From: Periconia sp. R9002
Lineage: Eukaryota > Ascomycota > Dothideomycetes > Pleosporales > Periconiaceae
Assembly (NCBI GenBank): GCA_023627715.1
Contig: JAMAHW010000003.1
Span: 248,001-312,000, forward strand
Direction of reading: 5' to 3'
Length of the DNA stretch: 64,000 nt
A program made the translations under genes and the position numbers. The notes beneath the pieces were generated by a model, which was not told the origin of the DNA, ran no database searches, and saw only the letters and a program-made list of their open reading frames with translations. Below are positions 37,457 through 48,485 of the stretch, piece by piece. Each line of letters starts with the position of its first letter. Position 1 is the first letter of the stretch.

Positions 37457-39818
37457 GACCCCGGTCCAACTCTCTATTCTTTACACCGGTTACGTTACCC
37501 TCTCGAGCTCACCGTCTACGCGCGGCTTTCGCCATGGAGACTTTTTTGGATATACCCTTTGTTTTTTTTTTGGTCGGGACACGCGTGCATTTATTACCCC
37601 ACAACAGCGTCGCGTTAGCCACATGGGCGTCGTTCATCTTCGCCGACCTTGAATTGCCTTGGTCGCTTGTTCTATTTCTGTTTACACACCATTCCATGCG
37701 CATTTACCTCGGCGTCCTACATGTATTTAATAACCTCGCTTCCCTTTTTAGGCTTTCTATGAGCGAGCGATCGGTCAATCGGACCCGACCGGTTTTTTGT
37801 TCCTTTCTTGCAACTACACATCATCACATTGGGTGGCTAGCGCTCGTTTTTGCATACATCAGTTTTTTTTTCCAACCCAATTCGCCGATATATATACCAT
37901 GATCTTTTGTTTTTTTTTAGCTACATACATACCATATTCCTTGTTCGCCGAACTGGGAAAGCGTCAACCGTACATCATCATCATCATCTTTTTCCATGCT
38001 CTCGATCTATCACGTTTTTTAGCCTCACGGATTGGGTTTGGAACGGAGAGAAGGAATCCTGAATCATATACCCACCACACGCACGGGAGGAATGGATTTG
38101 GACGTTTCTTTTTTCTTCTTCTTTGGGAGGATTTTTGTGCTTTTTTGTGAGCGAAAGCGGTACCCCGCGAAACTTTCCTTTTTTTTTCCTCTTTTGCGGA
38201 AATGGGAGGGAAATTGTTTTTTTTTTTTTCTATATCATTCTGTACATCTGGGGGTTTTATGGTTTGGTCTCGGTTTTATCACTATCACCTCTTTTTTCGG
38301 CCTTGAACACCCCGAAAACCGAAAAACGTTTAAACAACGCACAGACACAGACACGTACATAACAACTATACGACACGGCAAAGGTTTTTGTTTTATTTGG
38401 AAAATGTGAGGGGGTACGGTAACCATGTTGACTACTTACTTACCTGGCCTTGGAAGGAGAGAGACAAAAGGTCATCGTTTTTTCTCTCTCTCTTTTTCTT
38501 CACAAGTCAAACAAACAAACAAACAAATGTAAAGAGAAAAAGAGAGAGAGAGAAAAGCATATATGAACACTAAAAACAGAAAATGAAAAACATTATTCGG
38601 TATCACTCACAATCATCTATCAATCCCCATCTTTACCTCTCTTCTCCGTTTCTCCCGCTCATGTCTATGTATCTATCTAAATGTCTATGTCATGTTGTCC
38701 GTGCGTTACACACCCACCACCTCTTACCTCCTCTCCTCTTCCCTCTCCCTCTCCCTCTCTCCTGATCCCTCCATCCCTATCCCATCTAGTTCCCCTGTTC
38801 CTGTCCGTCCGTCCTCCCCTTTCCTCTTCCCGCCCATCCATCTGTCCGTACGTACGGCAAACACCGTGCCGCAAGGACAGTTAGTTACAAAGACCGCGTG
38901 TGTGCACGCACCACACCGCGTGGTGAAATGAGCTCTAGATCGGTCCGACTTTGGGCATGAATTGAAGGAAATTCACATTTCGAAAATGGTGTGTCTGTCT
39001 CCCTCGCGCAGTCTAACTATTCGTGATTAGATTTGTTTAGTGTATGTACGTAGATGATAACACCAGGGGGGTGTTATGCGAGATGGGGGGGATCGTCGGT
39101 TTTAGTGTTGGGTTGGGTTTCTGTAGATCTCAGGTGAGGGACCTTCGGGCGCGTGTGTTAAAAACCTCAACTCTCGGTTTGTTGTTCACGTCGTGGTAAC
39201 GGGATTGATATACCCTTTCCAACATAGCACGGATAACTACCTATCCATCCGCCCGAGTAAATACATCGAACTTTTAATCTATCACATCTCACATCTCACA
39301 CATCAACATATATGCATACACAGACTCTATATATAGAGAGTTAAAAAAAAGCAAATATCTTGCATACATCTATGGTATTTGCCTACTTATCTAGTCCATA
39401 CATATGTTAGGTATGTATGTATCTACATAATATAGGTATTCGTAGAAATAGATGAAATCAAATCAGATTAAACAACTCATCCCAAAGCCCTTTCCTTAAA
39501 AAAAGAAATCGAAATGCACTTTCTCTGGAAGTTCCCCTCTATGTGCCTTGGTTTTTTTTTTTTTGCTATAGGGAGGAATGGGTAGGTATATACCATATGT
39601 GTGTAAGGATGGATGCTTATTACTAACACAAAAAAGTTGTTATGGCTTGGTAAGTGTTTTTTGCATAGTTTGAGCTCTTTTTGGTATACCTATACGTATT
39701 AAGTTACGTATATATGTATGTAGCTTAAGAGAAGACAACACGTGCGTACATCCCACCCATCCAATAGGCACCTTTGTAGTTTCGTTAGCGAACGCCGGAA
39801 TCCTTCGCGTCTTGGTCC

Positions 39819-39840
39819 TCTCTCTCTCTCTCTCTCTCTC
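39819..39840 (+). repeat. (CT)n dinucleotide repeat
   Basis: About eleven CT units in intergenic DNA. Confidence 0.85.
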
Positions 39841-40907
39841 TTTCTGTGCTGTCGCGAAAATAATTAGAAAGGAAGGAGTTTGAAGAGGGGCGGTGTTGAA
39901 GGTTGTATTTATGGAAAGGTACTGGATAGATAGATGGGCAAGGGCTTCAAGGAAGTGCGAGAGAGGGAGAGAGAGAAAGAACCGCAGGGCTCACGTCCCA
40001 TTCTTAATAAGCCCCTCCATTCGATTCAGCTCCATGTACACAGAGAAATCCCCGCTCCATATATACATAGGTACATACATAGTCCATCAGTAAGATAGGT
40101 ACCTAGGTAGTTACCGTACATATCACGCAATCCCCCCCCTCTCTCTCTCTCCACGGAACATCACGCGCCGCGCGTGTTAAACCGAAACAAACCGAATCAA
40201 AGTCCCAAGCTCGGCCCCGAGCGAGAAAAAGCATGGAGCACACACATGTTGGAGGTGCTGAGTAGCCGCTCTCGACTCGTCTCGCGCGGCTTTCATTTTA
40301 AAAGGACAGGCAGGGATGGAATGGAGAGAGATACGTGCTTCGCAATTCATTCGTTCGTTCGCGCTTCTAGGTACTTGTTTGGGGAAGGGAAGGGGAGAGA
40401 AAGCGCGAATCAAAAGGTGCCGGAGAGATTGTCCTCTAAGGGGGTAGGTAGATCATATAGGTAGGCACCTATTCATGGGGGAGGGGGTCGATGGAATGTA
40501 CTGTATGTGCATTGTATGTATGTGCACTGTTATTGTGCTAGGTACCTACAGTAATGGACCGAACTGGATCGTTTTCCGGCGCGTGGGTGAGGTGGGTCGG
40601 TGTCGGTCGGTCACCGGGTCGTTCGATGTGAGGAGGTCAAGGTCTTTGATTGATTGATCGATTGATTGCTGGAGGCAGCAAACTGAGAACACGTTTTGAT
40701 TTGACGAACAACACGTTTTTGATTGTGCATGAGCGTGCGTGCAAATGCAATGCCGGCAGACAGTTACGTTTACCTTGCCTAACTATAAGACGGATTACAT
40801 ATAGACACCCACCACCCACCACCCACCAAACAACGCGACGAAAAAGAAAAAAAGACGACTCCTCGCGTGGGGCGGGGGGGCGCCGCGCGCCGCGCGGCGG
40901 GCGGCGC

Positions 40908-40917
40908 NNNNNNNNNN
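40908..40917. other. Assembly gap (10 N) in homopolymeric sequence
   Basis: Ten N flanked on the left by GC-only sequence (40870-40907) and on the right by T, A and long C runs up to about 41015. The real gap size and the flanking bases are doubtful; treat 40860-41020 as unreliable. Confidence 0.97.
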
Positions 40918-43900
40918 TTTTAAAAAAAACCCCCCCCCCCCCCCCCCCCCCCCAAAACCCGCCCAAAAAAAAAAAAAACCCCCCCTCCCCCCCCCCCCCC
41001 CCCCCCCCCCCCCCCGCACTGGATTCTTCCCAGACTACCAGCGATGATGGGTTGGTTCCCTGTAACCGCACGTGTTATAGGGGTCGTTTCGTTCGGGTCC
41101 GACGACCCGCACGGCCAGCCACCAAGGATCCGTTACCGAGTAACGGTTTTTTTGGAGTAGGTGAATGGGGAAAAGGACAGACCTGGGTCGAGAAGGGGGG
41201 ATCTGCATTGGAGAAGCGGCACACGCGAGGGAAAAGCAAAAGGTGGGTGGGTGGGTAATGTGGCAGACAGGGTTTGGGGTGGATGGAGAAATGGATCGGA
41301 TGGTGGGTGCAGGAAGTGCGAGGGCGACCGACCGGATGTCTTTTTTGGGGAGGGGAAGTCTGGAATGGGGTGCTTGTGCGGAGAGTAAGCGCCGTGTACA
41401 ATTGATGTAAGGTTGATAATAATGCATCTCGCGAATCTATTGATCATACATAAAAAAATGCACGTAGAAATCATCGCAACAAACACCCACTTCCAACAAC
41501 AACCTCCCAAACACGAAGAAAAAAAACACACAACAACATCTCGTACGTAACTATCACTAATCCCCAAAATCAAAACCCCTCCCCCATTCTTCTTCTTTTC
41601 CCCCTTCGGAAATACCTCACCCATCACCGACCACTGAAGTTCCCTCCCCTGCAAACCACCCAACCAATCACAGCCCCCCGATCTCAACAACACCTAACAA
41701 GGGAGCTACAGATCGGGAAGTGATTCCCTGCACACACATCAAACCTTCCCTCCTCATCCGAATCGCAATTCAAAGCAAAACATTTTTTTCAAGCCACGAA
41801 ATTCGAGAACGCGTGTACAATGATGAAAAAATCATACCATTCTCGTCTTTTTCTTCCGTGTTTAGGTAGGTGAGGCTTTTTCTTTCATGAATCGTGTGAA
41901 GTGATCAATGTGATAGCTTGAGACGTACACCGTACATAGGTGGTTCCCAATCATTGATGGTAGGTACATACCTTTCGTCCGTGCCCGCGCCTCTTCACTA
42001 CGTCCCAAACGAGGAGACTCGTTTTCCGAATGTAGAAGCCGGGGGTGGGGCGGCGTACCTATGTCAGACAACTTACCCGTCTGTCTAGGTGTGTGTGTCC
42101 CAGCCCCAGGGTGTCCAATGTCAACCAACCAACCCGTGTCAACATCCATACGACACATCCCCTTCCCGTCAATGCGGTCCTGGGTACCGACGGCGGCTCG
42201 TAAATAGACGAGATGGCGTTTTAGTTTTTCGTTGCAAAGTTGAGTTCCCGTTGGCTCGGGGGGTTTGGCCGTCGTAATCGTGTTTCGGTTTTTATACCTA
42301 GGTGTGTGGCGTATATGCGGACGGAAATTTTGGGATGGGGATTATTAATGGAAGTTGTTGCTTTGTCATGTTGCTTGTTGGGTTTGGGAAGGGGGAGGGG
42401 GGTTTGAGGTGTGAAGGATGGGTAAAGAGGGACGGATGTTTGTAAAGGTAAGGCGTGGAAGTGTGAGGAGTTGAGCGGGTTTGGAAATGGGTGGGCGTGT
42501 GTGTAGATGGGTATGGTGTTGTTGTGACTTTGTTGTGGTTTGGATGCTGTGAGTGTTTGCTTTGCGGCTTGGTATTCCACGTCGAAAGCTATATACTTAT
42601 GTGTGAAGACTCGTGGGGATGGCAACATACATACGTTCTACGACCACACATATCTTCATATATACATAGTAATCACTCCCGCGTAGAATTTGTGATATGC
42701 ATTTCATCGCCAAGTTCAGTTGATATTTTGGAAATGAAGAATAAGTTGAAAGAAGAGAACAACTGTACGCAACCCACTTTAAAACTAAGACGCAATAGTA
42801 GACTTGGTTCTCCAGCGTGTCTCTTTCGTCTCTCTTGTCCCTCAGACATAAACAGCTGATGGTGTGAACGTAAATGAGGTAGCCATAGAACATCCATCTC
42901 CTTTGACCGAGGAAAAGAGTCATACATTCCACCTATAATGGCTTGCGGTATCGACTGAACTCCTCCGTTTGTTATATTGTCACTACGAGTTCAATCGATC
43001 CAAAGCAAAAACTCCAGTAGATACTCTTCAATGAGTGTGTTTGGGTTGCGAATATTACTTTGTTAAATGTGCCCGTTCTACGAATATAAGAAGTGCGCAA
43101 ACAGTGGCCTGTGTGTCCTTCCTGGCCGATGTCGCGTTGTTTTTTCTGTCTGCGTCGATACCCCGGGTAACAATGCTCCGTGATGATTTACTCATTCTTT
43201 TGATTCCTGTCGTGAATATAAGAAAGCTGGGCTAATAGATATTTAAGGATCTGGAACTGACAAGATCCAAAATATCTCAAGATTAAAAGAATGGTATTTA
43301 CAATCCATCTAAGACGATGGACATCATACGGACAGATCAGCACGTTCAACGTAAGGCGCTCCTAAGATACCTCATCTATATTCTATCTCTACCCACTCTT
43401 TTTCCCTCAAGTGACTGGAAGTGGAGATAAATCTCACTTAGGAAGATGTGTAACAATAGAACAGCAACAACATCCAATGCGACAAACAATCACTAAAATT
43501 CGAGCCTCCAACACTTAGAAATATCATCTACCGAACTTTCCTATTATCCATCAACAAATCACTTTGCAGAACGTTCAACCCCTTCCTATAGTAGCTTTTG
43601 TATGCAAGTAATTTCCTTCTGCTCTAGCGCAAAGACAACATAGACAATATATCTTATATTTATAAAAGGTGGAAAGATAATTGCGGACTACGAAAGAGCT
43701 ACATATATAGATCAAAGCTTTGGTGATATCGTAGGTTTGGGTGCCGTTGATAATCTTTCCTTGTACCGTCAACGTTCTCTCCTCATACGCAAAGACTGTG
43801 TGTCTCAATTAATACACAGGTTGTGGGGGGGTATTCTCACCCCTGATTTATGAAGTTATATCAACAATGTCAAAGTTCTTTCCTCCGCGATCGCATTTCT

Positions 43901-44243
43901 TAAGTATCCTTGCTCCACCATTAATAGCCAAGAATCAATCAAGTTTTCAGTCAATCTTGCGGCAAAATAGTTAATGTTGATAGATTGAAAACGATATGTT
44001 GTAACGTGTGTCCTTTACGTGATGAAACAAGCTGGTACCCAAAAAGTAATCGTAATGAGCTGAATGCGTCGTATACTTCCCACACAACGTCTTCCTCCTC
44101 TCCAAAAGAAAGCCAAAAACAAACCCTTCCTGTTTCCTCGCAATTAATGTACCTGTATGTATCTTTCCATAGATATTTCTCAAGGATGAAAGGCAACAAA
44201 GAGGTTCCGACCAATCGGATCGTTTGCAAATCTCATAGTTGCC

Positions 44244-44699
44244 TTAGAGACTTAATTTGCAACATCCTTTAGCATATGGAGGCATAGATTTAACCCGAAC
44301 AAAGTCTATCAAGTTAATTAGATTAGGTACCATTCGAATAAACTTGCTTAACGAAATAAATCTTACCCCAGAAGTAACTGCGATGGTATTGATTCGCGAT
44401 ATTTTGTTGTCAATCTCCGATAGGGTTTTCTTTATTCGTAGAAATGAGTCATTGATCTTGTTCTCCGTTTGTGGAACCCTGTTATCCATTTGTACCATCC
44501 TGTTCTCGATTTGTACCATCCTGTTCTCGATTTGTACCATCCTGTTCTCGATTTGTACCATCCGGTTCTCGATTTGTACCATTCTGTTATTAATTCGTAC
44601 TATCCTGTGTTCCATGTTGGAAAGACGACCGTGTGACATGGTAGTTGCCCGGGAGATGACGCGTGACATCGCACGTTGAGCGATGGGATGAGAAAGCAT
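44244..44699 (-). CDS. Small heptad-repeat coiled-coil protein (hypothetical)
   Basis: A 151-residue frame starting at an ATG. After a basic N-terminus (about 1-30) it has five near-identical heptads of NRMVQIE type (about 36-75). Met and Ile fall at alternating 3- and 4-residue spacing, so they form the a/d core of a coiled coil. A second helical stretch follows (about 76-105, NKINDSFLRIKKTLSEIDNKI), then a hydrophobic C-terminal part (FIRMVPNLINLIDFV). The DNA shows 21-bp tandem units from about 44482 to 44606. No family recognised. Introns near the C-terminus are possible. The repeat preserves frame and heptad register, which argues for coding, but the surrounding DNA is AT-rich and gene-poor. 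Confidence 0.45.
   Translation of the reverse strand: MLSHPIAQRAMSRVISRATTMSHGRLSNMEHRIVRINNRMVQIENRMVQIENRMVQIENRMVQIENRMVQMDNRVPQTENKINDSFLRIKKTLSEIDNKISRINTIAVTSGVRFISLSKFIRMVPNLINLIDFVRVKSMPPYAKGCCKLSL
44482..44606 (-). repeat. 21-bp tandem repeat encoding heptads
   Basis: Five to six units with few substitutions; each encodes one heptad in the coiled-coil frame. Confidence 0.85.
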
Positions 44700-45359
44700 G
44701 TTGGGTGTGGAGCGTGAGGGCGGCGTCGACCTTGGGTTGTAGTTGAAAATAGTTAGGATAAAGTCAGAAACGATGAGTAGAAAACGATGAGCGGGGTGGA
44801 GGGATGATGAAGAAGAGGAGAGCGATGAATTAAATAGTTAGTGCTTGCGGAACTAGAGATTGGTAGCGACTACATTTACCGTAGTTACCAAGAACCTGCC
44901 ACGCGGGTGTCAATATATCCCGCACTCACAAACATTGAGTAAAATAAAACTATAGAAATACTATCCTAGTATTCTACTTACTGTTAAGAAGACTATGATT
45001 CTAGGGGGAAGAGACCCTCGAAGCGTTGTATATAGAGTGGTAAGTGTTGTAAGTGCGGGCTATTTCCACACCTAGGTGCCTCCGGGGGCCGCAACTGAGA
45101 AAAGAACTCAAATCAGCTGGGTTGGAAAGTACCTGGGGATTTAGATAAGATCGAGGATGCGCTGACAAAGTTCCGCGTGAAAAATGCAGCAAAGCATAAT
45201 GACTCAACGGTGACATCGATATGAAGATCCGAGGCAATGGGTCTTACATACAGACTGGCAGAAGATGTCGTAATGAGATGGATTTACTAAGGGATACCAA
45301 TCATTCATGACTGACACCCATTTTGTACCTACACGAGCCTCCGAGATCAAAGCCATCTC
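44700..45359. other. Intergenic, AT-rich
   Basis: About 660 bp between two minus-strand genes. No gene seen; it contains the presumed promoter of the coiled-coil ORF. Confidence 0.4.
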
Positions 45360-47093
45360 TCATTGATCAAAACAAATCTTAGTCCTCCACTTGAACGTAA
45401 TATTCTCATTCCTCAAATCCTCTCCTTTCCTCCCCTCAGGATACGCCCACCAATCCAGCACCTCCAAACAATGATAAAGATGCTCTCTATCAATATCACG
45501 CCCGCAAACATGTCGTCCACTCTCCTTCGCTTTAATATACCTCCTCACAGCCAACACGCAATGCGCCATGTGGAACAGCCCATCCGTCGGCACGTTATCG
45601 ATGGCTGGACTGCTAATCCACGTCTCGTTCATATGATCGCCGCTCGTGCGGATGCGGTTCATCTCCGTGTAGCGGTTTTGGAACCATTTCTGATAGTGTG
45701 CTTCTTCTGGGTCGAGGAGGTAGGTTGGGATGACGGCTTGGTCGTCGATGCGGAGGGTCCATTCACCGGGTTTCATTGCGGAGAGGAGTTCGGTGGCATT
45801 TTCGGGCGTGACGTGGCGTTGGTAGTAGGGTCCGATGCTGCCCTCTGTCGAGAATTCTGTGAACTCGTGGACCTGGTTACTGGAGTGTTTGCGGCTGTGG
45901 TATTTGACTGAGAAGAGGAAGATGGCGAGTGCGCTTGCAATGATACCCAAGATGGTAATTGCTGCACTGGGTGAAAAAATGCGAGCTCTGAGGATTGATT
46001 TTGATTTTGTTTTCTCGATGTTTTGGCAGGCTGTTGCAATTTTTTCTTGCCTGTCTTGCGGCAGGCCAAGGGTGGGCAGTAGTTTTGGATCGTATCTTGC
46101 AAGGATGGTAAGGACTGAGGAAGTTTCTGAAGCGGGCGATTTCCCGTGTTCCCCTGGATTGAACATGATGGAAATTTGACGCTGATTGGGCCTTTTGATG
46201 AACTCATGGGACATCTTGAAAGCGTCGTCGAGATTGTTAGTAGAGGGGATTGCCGCACGTACATGCCACATAATAAAGGTACCATGTTCAGAAACGTCGA
46301 AGATGGTTGGGACTGCAGCTCCTTCTGGAGGTGCTTCACTAAGTATATCTTTCAGGCTTCTGTCGGATTCGATGCTTTCTCCGCTTGAATGGTAAACCTG
46401 ATGAACGAAAATATTTACGGATTCAAACAGTGGTTCATATGAAGGACTAGAAGCCCGATGGCCTTTGAGGTATTCGAGAAACATGTTGAGGGAATTGACC
46501 TTGAACCAGTTCACAGGCTTTCAAGAGGGGAATGGGAGAAATACTGAGCGAGAGATTAAAACCTACAGCGCATAGGAAGCCGATCTCGGACGCTGGATTA
46601 TCGTCATGTGCATTCCGAGGATGCTGGTGTTAGCTGATATACCGGTATTTTTCATTGCTATGCATATAGAGACGCCGATCTTGCCAGCACAAACACGGAG
46701 GTGAGTTTTAAGATTTATCGTTACTGTGGAGTTGGTACATCGTATATGCAGAGTAGGCGAACGCGAAAACGCCAGAATAGGAGAAAAGGCTACACTACAT
46801 ATAGTAGGTATTGCCACTAATAAGGAGTCGTGTGGTCGTTTTGCAGGAGAATCAAGATCTACTTTACGTACATTGACTGCAAATACTGTTTCCCACTCTA
46901 TGTCTTCTTGAATATCTATTATTAGATGTTTGCATATTTGCGAAAAAGGAATTGAATATGTAAAGACCGAATAAATGGAATACCCATCAGGTGAGAGTTT
47001 CTTAGAAAATGGGAAACTGGGCTTACCGGCTGAATTCGTGCAGGCGGGGTTCGGCTGCACCCCACTGTTGTTACGTGTGCAAAAACTATTCAA
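45360..47093 (-). CDS. UstYa/DUF3328-like membrane protein with extra N-terminal region (5' end uncertain)
   Basis: UstYa-type proteins are fungal membrane oxidases involved in forming cyclic RiPPs and other metabolites. The main exon (45360..46517, 385 residues to the stop) has a hydrophobic segment at about residues 184-203 of that exon and then the two diagnostic motifs HMAHC (315-319) and HLYHC (345-349). The family normally begins with the membrane helix; here about 180 residues of unrecognised, predicted cytosolic sequence precede it. Consistent phases link further upstream exons at 46567..46623, 46872..46915 and one ending at 47027. This last exon is open to about 47117 but has no in-frame ATG, so the true first exon is not resolved. 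The gene lies 0.8-1.4 kb upstream of a secreted peptide precursor on the opposite strand, which fits a RiPP setting. Confidence 0.7.
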
Positions 47094-47117
47094 CGTTCTT
47101 CTTTGACAGTTACATCT

Positions 47118-47902
47118 TTAGCTGCATGAGCCGCAACCGAGAATTCATGGTGATCATGTTTGCTCGAATAGCCTGGTTGGGTTAGGAGGCAACTGTGGCG
47201 TGCTGGATCCGGCAGGTGTGGTATATTAAATGCAGAAAATGATTTGCACACTCCGACTTCATGAGTATGAATACGAGATTCACTTGGTTGCTATGCACTT
47301 CAAAGAAGGTCTTACGGATAGTAATGATGAGGCTAGCTTTCGTAAAGTCTTGTTGACTTGCAGGTATTTCTTATGATGATTTTAAGGATAAGGGATGGCG
47401 GCAACTTCACTAATCGATAAATTTTCGTTAAACACTCAGAAATGTTTTGGGTCAATGAATCAGATGATTCACAAATATTGAAAAGCATGCTCTCGTTACA
47501 TCAGACTGTTAAATCAAACCCCTCACGCCAGCAGGTCAGGCTCCCAATCAATGCATGCAACTGCGATGCAAGCATTCCAAGGATCGCCGCAAGACAACAT
47601 CGGAGACTCGTGTTGGACTTTCAATAACTGGCCAGATTCAGATGAGCCTAATTGAAGATCCGCAAGAGTAAGAGACTTGGTTCACGCCGAAATCCGGAGG
47701 GGCTTCCAAGTTGATAGCATCGGGTAGAGGTGGATCATGCTGGGTCGCTCCCCGAGTCACAAAAGAGAGAATCTAAGATATAAAGCAACTCAAGCTTCTC
47801 CCACTCAATCCAGTAGGTTCAAACTGCTTGCCAGAGACTGAAACTCAGCACAATTTGTCTCATTGATCATCGATATAATCCCATTCCACACGGTCAACAA
47901 TC
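47118..47902. other. Divergent interval between UstYa-like gene and peptide precursor
   Basis: About 0.8 kb. It may contain the missing first exon of the UstYa-like gene and the promoter of the peptide gene. Nothing else supported. Confidence 0.4.
47779..47785 (+). promoter_or_regulatory. Candidate TATA box of the peptide precursor gene
   Basis: TATAAAG lies 118 bp before the ATG and is followed by a pyrimidine-rich stretch, as in many fungal core promoters. Confidence 0.45.
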
Positions 47903-48262
47903 ATGAAGTTCTTTGCAATTACACTCGCCACGCTCGTCGTTGCAGTTTCTGCTCTACCGTAGGTTTTCCGTTACGTTATTCCATAACTTCCCAAGCCCCC
48001 ACAAGAGAGAGCTTTTACGATGAGTCTCAAGGTCACCGTTTTTTTAATGGAAGTGTATCAGAGCATAGCTGATTTGAGTCCAGAAAGCCACTTTGCGTAA
48101 CACCAAACCAAGTGGGCTGTATCACGAGGCGAGAGCCTGTGCCGTAGGTGTTTCGTGGTTAAGTCATAGAACTTCATTGAAACGTGTGGCTAATTCGTCT
48201 TCAGCGAGCCAAAATGTTCAAGTCCCAACCAAACAGGGTGTATAACCAAGCGACAGGAATGA
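47903..48262 (+). CDS. Secreted two-repeat peptide precursor with Kex2-type sites (alpha-pheromone-like or RiPP-type)
   Basis: Model join(47903..47958, 48084..48143, 48205..48262), 57 residues; all junctions are phase 2 with GTAGGT donors and CAG acceptors. Residues 1-17 are a signal peptide (MKFFAITLATL...VSA). The rest is two units. Unit one is LPKP, then LCVTPNQVGCIT, then RR. Unit two is EPVPEP, then KCSSPNQTGCIT, then KR and a final QE. Each core has two Cys seven residues apart, ready for a disulfide. Each core is preceded by X-Pro dipeptides, as trimmed by Ste13-type dipeptidyl peptidases, and followed by a dibasic Kex2-type site. Known alpha-pheromones share a C-x-x-P-G-Q-x-C-like centre, so the similarity is suggestive but partial (no Trp, PNQ instead of PGQ, one residue longer). 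Alternative: a RiPP precursor for the nearby UstYa-like protein. Each unit has its own exon, implying exon duplication. Confidence 0.72.
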
Positions 48263-48485
48263 CTGGAACGAGTTAAAGCAGTACTCCTGCCTTGCACGGG
48301 GTATTTCTGCTTGCCAAAACACAGAAGATAATTTGAAAGTACCGGGGCACCTTTTTTGATGTGGCATACATATCACACCATACTTTGAAGGCGGAGAGGA
48401 TGTAAAAGGGTCTTTGATCTCACGAATGATTGGTGCATTATGGTCTTTTTAGTGGGGTAGAAATATATTCTATAAACATCTAAGC

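Larger units (their letters stand above)
37457..44243. other. Gene-poor interval with low-complexity DNA and an assembly gap
   Basis: About 6.8 kb without a supportable gene. The first kilobase is probably the regulator's 3' UTR. It contains poly-T runs (37560-38240), GA/CT microsatellites (38510-38560, 39819-39840), TACCTA-type blocks (40096-40110, 40444-40470, 40538-40550) and the gap at 40908-40917. From about 42600 the sequence becomes AT-rich. Open frames are mostly reverse-strand products of repeats. Confidence 0.5.

Noticed and set aside
42221..42628. 135-codon minus-strand frame
   Set aside because: Pro/His/Thr-rich translation of C/A-rich DNA; no homology signal.
43800..43860. Possible third MITE end (GGGGGGGTATTCTCACCCCTGA)
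   Set aside because: Only a short half-match; no partner inverted repeat at about 155 bp on either side.
46563..47093. Continuous 176-codon minus-strand frame upstream of the UstYa-like exon
   Set aside because: It starts at a non-ATG codon and crosses good donors and acceptors; it is better explained as introns plus small exons of the UstYa-like gene in other frames.
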